The notes beneath the pieces are model-generated. The model ran no database searches. It saw only the letters and a list, made by a program, of their open reading frames with translations, and was not told the DNA's origin. This document shows, in pieces, positions 3,602 to 7,201 of a DNA stretch of 7,201 nt (position 1 is its first letter; each line of letters opens with the position of its first letter). Position numbers and translations under genes: made by a program. Source of the stretch: an uncultured Clostridia bacterium (GTDB lineage: Bacteria; Bacillota; Clostridia; Oscillospirales; Acutalibacteraceae); assembly GCA_946628455.1 (NCBI GenBank), contig CAMOWP010000090.1, positions 1-7,201 on the forward strand, in the 5' to 3' direction.

Positions 3602-5902
3602 TTAATATTTTTGTTTGGTGTATTTTGACTTGGCGCTCTTATAAGTAACGCCGTTCTTGTTTTTGTAGCACACAAGCTTGTAGTAATAGGTCTTGTTTTT
3701 GATAACGTTTTTATCAAGGTAAGACTTTGTTTTGTTACCCTTTACTGTTGCGATTAGCTTATATTTGCCGTTTTTCTTATCTGCGCGGTAAATCATATAG
3801 CCGCTTGCATAGGAAGCGGGAGTGAAGCTTACCTTAATGCCCTTTGACTTGACGGTGCAAACGGGCTTTTCAGGTGTTGGCGGAAGCGCCTTGAGGCTTA
3901 CCTTTTTAACCCATGTGCCGTTTCCGAGAGAATTTACAGCGCGGACTCTGAAATAGTAAACAGAGCCGACGTTAAGCTTTTTGACTGTGTACGTTCTCTT
4001 GGTAATATCGGTTACCGTTACCCAGCTGCCGCCCTTTTCCTTATACTGAAGGGTGTATTTTTCAGCAAACTGAACTGCCTTCCAGCTCAGCTTGATTGCA
4101 GTTGGCGAATAGCGCGAAGCTTTAAGCTTTGCGGTTGCGGGCAGAGTGTGCTTGACAGCCTGAGAAGGAGCGTAGCACTCGCCGATATAACGCTCGCCGC
4201 CTGCTGATTTATGGCTTTTAACCATATAACTGTATTCCGTATTAAGCTTGATATTTCTGTCGTCATAGCTCTGCATTGCCTTTGAAAGCGCCGCTATTTC
4301 AACAAACTTTCCGTCGCTGCCTGTCTGCCTGTAAACATAGTAGCCGTCAATATCGCTCTGAGGGTCAAAGGTTACCCTGATTGCGCCCGAAACAAGCTGA
4401 GCATTGACGTTTGTAACCTCCTTAGGCATAGCCTTAAAGGTTACCTTTCCGTATTCGCCCTGGCCGATTGAGGTCTTTTCGGCAACGTAAAGAGAATACT
4501 CCTTGCCGAGCTCAAGGCTTGAAAGCGTTACGACAGTATTCTTTGTGCTCTTCTGGGTCTGGACTGTTTTGCCGCCTGTCTGAAGATAATAAACGAAATT
4601 GGTCTGGCAGCCGTCTCCCGTTATTGTTGCCCTGACAGAGCTGGTTGAGAGCCTGTCTATTATCATAGTGGGAGTTTTGAGCTCGTATTTTTTGGCAAAC
4701 GCCTTTGAGGTTGTTGAATAATAGTTACCGTAAGCGTTTACGTATCTTTCGATTTTATAATAATACGTTGTTCCGTACTTTACGTTTTTATCAAGATAGG
4801 TTGAGGAAGCACGGTCAATAGTATCAATCAGGCTGAAGGTGCCGTTTTCGGTGAGGCTTCTGTAAATTTTGATGCCCGAAAGCCCGTCCTTCTTAGCCCA
4901 CGTTAAGCTCATACCCTTGTCGGCAGGCTTGATTGTTGCGGAGGATACAGTCGGCGGGAGCGCCTTAACGGTGAGCTCTTCGCTGTAATTCATCCACTTG
5001 CCCGCTGCATATGCCCTTACCTTGAAGGTGTACTTGCTTCCCACCTTGAGGTTGCCGACTGTGTAGGAGGTTGCCGTGCAGCTGTTGGTTGCCGTTGTGA
5101 AGGCTGTATCGGTTTTAAGCTTATACGCAACATGATATTTTGAAGCGCCTGCAATATTGTTCCACGAAAGCTTAATGGAGGTTGGCGTGCTTCTTGAAGC
5201 CTTAACGGTTGGCGGAACGGTGCTTTCAGCGCCGACTGAATAATAAAGCGAGTTATAATTAGTTGCGCGGTTGATTGTTACGCCCATACCCGCATATCTC
5301 ATTTTGCTGTAGAAAAGCGAGTTGTGGGAATACAGCGTGCCGTCGCTGTTATAAACGGAGCTTGTTGGGTTATTCCTGAAGCTGTCCCAGTAAATCGTGT
5401 CAATATGGCAGGTGGATGAGCCGTATTCCCTCGTTGAATAATTTGAGTGGAATATCCTCATTTTCTTATTATCAATGCTCTGAATCATAAAGGTGTGAGT
5501 TGAGCTTGAATTGCTGAGAGAGCCGTAATGAACAACGTCGCCCGGCATAGCGTTCTGGATAAAGAAATTGATAATTTTATTTATGCTCGCGGCGCTCATA
5601 TCAGTTGTTGTTTTCAAAACGGAAACCTCGTAAAAATAGCCCGTTCTGTGCTTGCACTGATAGCCGTTATACATTTCCTCCTGGTACTTATGGCCGAAGA
5701 GCTTTTCGCACACAGCGGAAACGAAGGCGTAGCAGTTACCCGTTACGATTGAGGTTTTACCCGGGACGAAGCCGCTGAGCTTTTCAATTTCCTCAAGCTT
5801 TGTTTCGGCATAGGTTTTAGCCGCATAGCTTGTGATTTCCGTGCCGATAAAACATGAAAGGAGCATAATTAATGCAAGAAATAACGATGTTATTTTTTTC
5901 AT
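3602..5902 (-). CDS. Secreted papain-fold (NlpC/P60- or CHAP-like) protein with six FN3 domains
   Basis: A 766-residue exported protein. The signal peptide (1-27, cleavage near SYA) precedes a divergent Cys/His hydrolase-like domain (about 30-225): Cys57 in GNCYAF, an NlpC/P60-like PGDVVHYG (120-127), His136 in THTFMI and His152/Asn154 in FHSNYS are the likely active-site residues. Six FN3 domains follow as three A-B pairs: 229-315/316-408, 409-492/493-586 and 587-672/673-766. Each A unit ends in KALPP or KAMPK; B units share IYR/VYR and Y-L-D-K-N-V-like segments. The C-terminal end is lysine-rich. The start is set by AGGAGG 6 nt upstream; an in-frame TTG at 5956 would add 18 residues before the signal peptide and lacks a ribosome binding site. 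An LLSC at 14-17 makes a lipoprotein reading possible but less likely. A wall-hydrolase or surface role is inferred; substrate and activity are unknown. Confidence 0.87.
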   Translation of the reverse strand: MKKITSLFLALIMLLSCFIGTEITSYAAKTYAETKLEEIEKLSGFVPGKTSIVTGNCYAFVSAVCEKLFGHKYQEEMYNGYQCKHRTGYFYEVSVLKTTTDMSAASINKIINFFIQNAMPGDVVHYGSLSNSSSTHTFMIQSIDNKKMRIFHSNYSTREYGSSTCHIDTIYWDSFRNNPTSSVYNSDGTLYSHNSLFYSKMRYAGMGVTINRATNYNSLYYSVGAESTVPPTVKASRSTPTSIKLSWNNIAGASKYHVAYKLKTDTAFTTATNSCTATSYTVGNLKVGSKYTFKVRAYAAGKWMNYSEELTVKALPPTVSSATIKPADKGMSLTWAKKDGLSGIKIYRSLTENGTFSLIDTIDRASSTYLDKNVKYGTTYYYKIERYVNAYGNYYSTTSKAFAKKYELKTPTMIIDRLSTSSVRATITGDGCQTNFVYYLQTGGKTVQTQKSTKNTVVTLSSLELGKEYSLYVAEKTSIGQGEYGKVTFKAMPKEVTNVNAQLVSGAIRVTFDPQSDIDGYYVYRQTGSDGKFVEIAALSKAMQSYDDRNIKLNTEYSYMVKSHKSAGGERYIGECYAPSQAVKHTLPATAKLKASRYSPTAIKLSWKAVQFAEKYTLQYKEKGGSWVTVTDITKRTYTVKKLNVGSVYYFRVRAVNSLGNGTWVKKVSLKALPPTPEKPVCTVKSKGIKVSFTPASYASGYMIYRADKKNGKYKLIATVKGNKTKSYLDKNVIKNKTYYYKLVCYKNKNGVTYKSAKSKYTKQKY

Positions 5903-5908
5903 CCTTTG

Positions 5909-5914
5909 CCTCCT
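5909..5914 (-). promoter_or_regulatory. Ribosome binding site of the FN3 protein gene
   Basis: A full AGGAGG on the minus strand, 6 nt before the ATG at 5900-5902. It selects this start over the in-frame TTG further upstream. Confidence 0.92.
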
Positions 5915-5968
5915 GAAAGATAATTCAAAATATATATCAATGTCATAATGTGTCAAAATTTGTATAGT

Positions 5969-5997
5969 ATTATAGCATAAAACAACTGTTTAGTCAA
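5969..5997 (-). promoter_or_regulatory. Strong sigma-A promoter (extended -10) of the FN3 protein gene
   Basis: A TTGACT -35 (5992-5997), 17-bp spacer and TATAAT -10 (5969-5974) preceded by TGC, giving an extended -10 TGCTATAAT on the minus strand. The predicted start near 5962 leaves a leader of about 60 nt. That leader holds two TGACA copies 10 bp apart (5941-5955). Confidence 0.9.
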
Positions 5998-6030
5998 ATT
6001 TGCATATTTTAGAATAATTAAATAAGCGGA

Positions 6031-6060
6031 TAAAAATAAAAGCCGGGGCGCTCCCCGACT
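6031..6060 (-). terminator. Intrinsic terminator of the tetR gene
   Basis: On the minus strand AGTCGGGG (6053-6060) pairs with CCCCGGCT (6041-6048), eight pairs including one G.T, around the loop AGCG, followed by a T-rich tail TTTATTTTTA (6031-6040). It lies 5 nt after the tetR stop and separates it from the FN3 protein promoter. Confidence 0.9.
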
Positions 6061-6065
6061 TTAAT

Positions 6066-6647
6066 TTAATGCTTCATTTCTCTTTGAACTGCGATGCTCT
6101 TGCAGATTTCGATTATTTTCATAATATCGCCCGTCAGCTTTTCGGGTGAGGTTTTCATTCCCTCCTTTGCCCAGCTGAGGATTACCCCTGCAAGCCCGAA
6201 GCCGAAAAATTCGGCAAAAACCATATCCGTGCTTTCGTCATTAAGCTGAACGGAGTTAGCTTTTCCGATGTTCTTTGCAAGGAAAACAAGCTCTTCCTTA
6301 GTTCTTCTCATAATATAATTTGACAAATCCGTGCTGCTGATTTTCATTGCGTTCTGATAAAAGCGCTTGCTTTCATTCATCGTTTCAAGCAGCTCCCTGA
6401 ATTTATCGTACATATTATCAAAGGTGAAATCATCAATAAACGGCTCAACAAGCTCCTTGTTTATATACCATTCGAGAAGCTCGTATCTGTCCTGAAAATG
6501 ATAATAGAAGGTCTGGCGGTGAATTCCGCTTTTTTCTGTTATATCGCTTACTGTGATTTTGTCAAACGAGGTTGTGTTCATCAGCTCCTTAAGCGCAAGA
6601 GCCATTTTCATTTTTGTTTTATGAGAACACGTTGATTCCTTAGTCAT
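6066..6647 (-). CDS. TetR/AcrR-family transcriptional regulator, DhaS/TetR_C_8-like
   Basis: A 193-residue DNA-binding regulator. The N-terminal helix-turn-helix (about 30-55) reads ITVSDITEKSGIHRQTFYYH and runs into the typical F-x-D-R-Y-E-L of the family. The C-terminal ligand/dimer region with FGFGLAGVILSWAKEG (148-163) and S-P-E-K-L is like the TetR_C_8 group that includes DhaS-type regulators. The ATG follows GGAG by 8 nt. It lies 103 bp downstream of an ABC exporter gene on the same strand; such regulators commonly control an adjacent multidrug exporter and themselves, so control of the pump and autoregulation are likely but inferred. It has its own promoter, a candidate operator across the -10 and a strong terminator. 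The ligand cannot be predicted, and no dihydroxyacetone kinase genes are visible to support a true DhaS role. Confidence 0.93.
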   Translation of the reverse strand: MTKESTCSHKTKMKMALALKELMNTTSFDKITVSDITEKSGIHRQTFYYHFQDRYELLEWYINKELVEPFIDDFTFDNMYDKFRELLETMNESKRFYQNAMKISSTDLSNYIMRRTKEELVFLAKNIGKANSVQLNDESTDMVFAEFFGFGLAGVILSWAKEGMKTSPEKLTGDIMKIIEICKSIAVQREMKH

Positions 6648-6682
6648 TTTTCACACTCCAATAATAATTTATCCCCTGTCAA

Positions 6683-6709
6683 TGTCAATGCATTATAACA
6701 CTATCGACA
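6683..6709. promoter_or_regulatory. Candidate TetR operator over the tetR -10 element
   Basis: TGTCAAT (6683-6689) and ATCGACA (6703-6709) form an inverted repeat, six of seven positions complementary, with 13 bp between them that contain the -10 TATAAT (6692-6697). An additional direct TGTCAATG copy lies at 6677-6684. Position and symmetry suit autorepression by the encoded TetR protein; binding is inferred. Confidence 0.4.
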
Positions 6710-6720
6710 AAATATAACAA
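6692..6720 (-). promoter_or_regulatory. Promoter of the tetR gene
   Basis: A perfect TATAAT -10 (6692-6697) and a TTGTTA -35 (6715-6720, 4/6) with a 17-bp spacer on the minus strand. The predicted start near 6685 leaves a leader of about 38 nt with GGAG at 6656-6659. The 11-bp A/T repeats lie just upstream of the -35. Confidence 0.7.
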
Positions 6721-6731
6721 GTGTAAAATTT

Positions 6732-6764
6732 TTTGTTTATTTTTTGTTTATTATTTGTTTATTT
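6732..6764. repeat. Three tandem 11-bp A/T-rich repeats at the end of the ABC gene
   Basis: Units 6732-6742, 6743-6753 and 6754-6764 read TTTGTTTATTT, TTTGTTTATTA and TTTGTTTATTT on the plus strand: units 1 and 3 are identical and unit 2 differs at one base. The array straddles the ABC gene stop codon (6751-6753), giving tandem TAA TAA on the minus strand. The period is close to one helical turn. Confidence 0.85.
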
Positions 6765-7201
6765 TTGGAAACTGGGAGTTATAAAGGTCGAAATAAAAGC
6801 CGTGCTTTTCAAGGAGCTCCTTATGGCTTCCCTGCTCAATGATATTGCCGTTATTCATAACGAGAATTATGTCCGCCTCTTTGATTGTGGCAAGGCGGTG
6901 AGCGACTATGAAGCTGGTTTTTCCCTGCATAAGCGTTTTAAACGCCTTCTGAATTTTAATTTCCGTTCGGGTGTCAATTGACGAGGTTGCCTCGTCAAGA
7001 ATAAGCATTGACGGATTCAGGAGCATAAGCCTTGTTATGCACAGCAGCTGCCTCTGCCCCTGTGAAAGCGAGCCGCCGTCCTCGCCGATAACGGTATCGA
7101 AGCCTTCGGGCAGGCGTTTTATAAAGGAATATGAAAACGCTTTTTTCGCAGCCTCAACAACCTCCTCGTCGGTTGCGTGTTCCTTGCCGAGAGTTATATT
7201 A
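6751..7201 (-). CDS. Exporter-type ABC transporter, C-terminal part of the nucleotide-binding domain (5' truncated by window edge)
   Basis: The open frame runs from the window edge to the stop and gives 149 residues of a fused permease/ATPase exporter of the MdlB/YfiC/MsbA type. The transmembrane domain and Walker A lie outside the window. Visible motifs are NITLGKE at the edge, the signature LSQGQRQL (LSGGQ variant, 7045-7068), Walker B LILDEATSS, the D-loop SSIDTRTE, the H-loop histidine in AHRLATI and the terminal IIEQGSHKELLEKHG. By family knowledge such half-transporters work as dimers exporting lipids, peptides or drugs; substrate is unknown here, and a partner gene may lie upstream. 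The ATG at 7024-7026 is an internal Met, not the start. No GC-rich terminator separates it from the TetR gene, so read-through is possible. Confidence 0.95.
   Translation of the reverse strand, partial: NITLGKEHATDEEVVEAAKKAFSYSFIKRLPEGFDTVIGEDGGSLSQGQRQLLCITRLMLLNPSMLILDEATSSIDTRTEIKIQKAFKTLMQGKTSFIVAHRLATIKEADIILVMNNGNIIEQGSHKELLEKHGFYFDLYNSQFPKINK

Noticed and set aside
5528..5752. Plus-strand frame antisense to the NlpC/P60-like domain
   Set aside because: Shadow of a well-supported gene, without a ribosome binding site or homologous motif.
5903..5956. 18-residue extension of the FN3 protein from TTG at 5956
   Set aside because: The signal peptide and a perfect AGGAGG point to the ATG at 5902; the TTG has no ribosome binding site and lies almost at the predicted transcript start.
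6733..6981. Plus-strand frame antisense to the ABC domain
   Set aside because: Shadow of a strongly conserved nucleotide-binding domain on the other strand.

Overview
The window looks like chromosome of a Gram-positive anaerobe of the Clostridia, most like a Ruminococcaceae/Oscillospiraceae-type gut bacterium. The evidence is a 58-residue Firmicutes-type bS21, strong AGGAGG-like ribosome binding sites, near-consensus sigma-A promoters with 16-17 bp spacers, intrinsic terminators, and two large secreted proteins built from lysine-rich FN3 repeats. The taxonomic placement is inference from style, not from a search. All six genes lie on the minus strand.

In transcription order (high to low coordinates) the layout is: (1) the C-terminal half of the nucleotide-binding domain of an exporter-type ABC transporter, cut by the window edge; (2) a TetR-family regulator with a DhaS/TetR_C_8-like C-terminus, its own promoter, a candidate operator and a strong terminator; (3) a 766-residue secreted protein with a papain-fold (NlpC/P60- or CHAP-like) N-terminal domain and six FN3 domains arranged as three A-B pairs; (4) rpsU (bS21) with a strong promoter and a leader that can fold over its own Shine-Dalgarno; (5) an unusual gene-free block of about 245 bp holding a terminator, an inverted and a direct copy of the rpsU 3' end, two further hairpins and a second terminator; (6) a 791-residue secreted CHAP amidase with two ricin-type beta-trefoils and three FN3 domains; (7) aroQ, type II 3-dehydroquinate dehydratase.

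Most genes look like single-gene units with their own promoter. The ABC transporter and TetR gene are probably a pump and its regulator. The two secreted proteins share a plan (signal peptide, Cys/His hydrolase domain, binding or spacer modules, basic FN3 tail) and probably act on peptidoglycan or at the cell surface; that role is inferred. aroQ and rpsU are housekeeping genes unrelated to them.

I see no defence system, CRISPR array, prophage, tRNA or rRNA. The most unusual structure is around the rpsU 3' end: the end of the gene occurs three times within about 245 bp (authentic, inverted and diverged, direct and exact), forming a long quasi-palindrome and the flanks of a MITE-like segment. 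Second-tier observations are the SD-masking hairpin of rpsU, the tetR operator candidate, an 11-bp tandem repeat at the end of the ABC gene, and a promoter embedded in a terminator upstream of aroQ.
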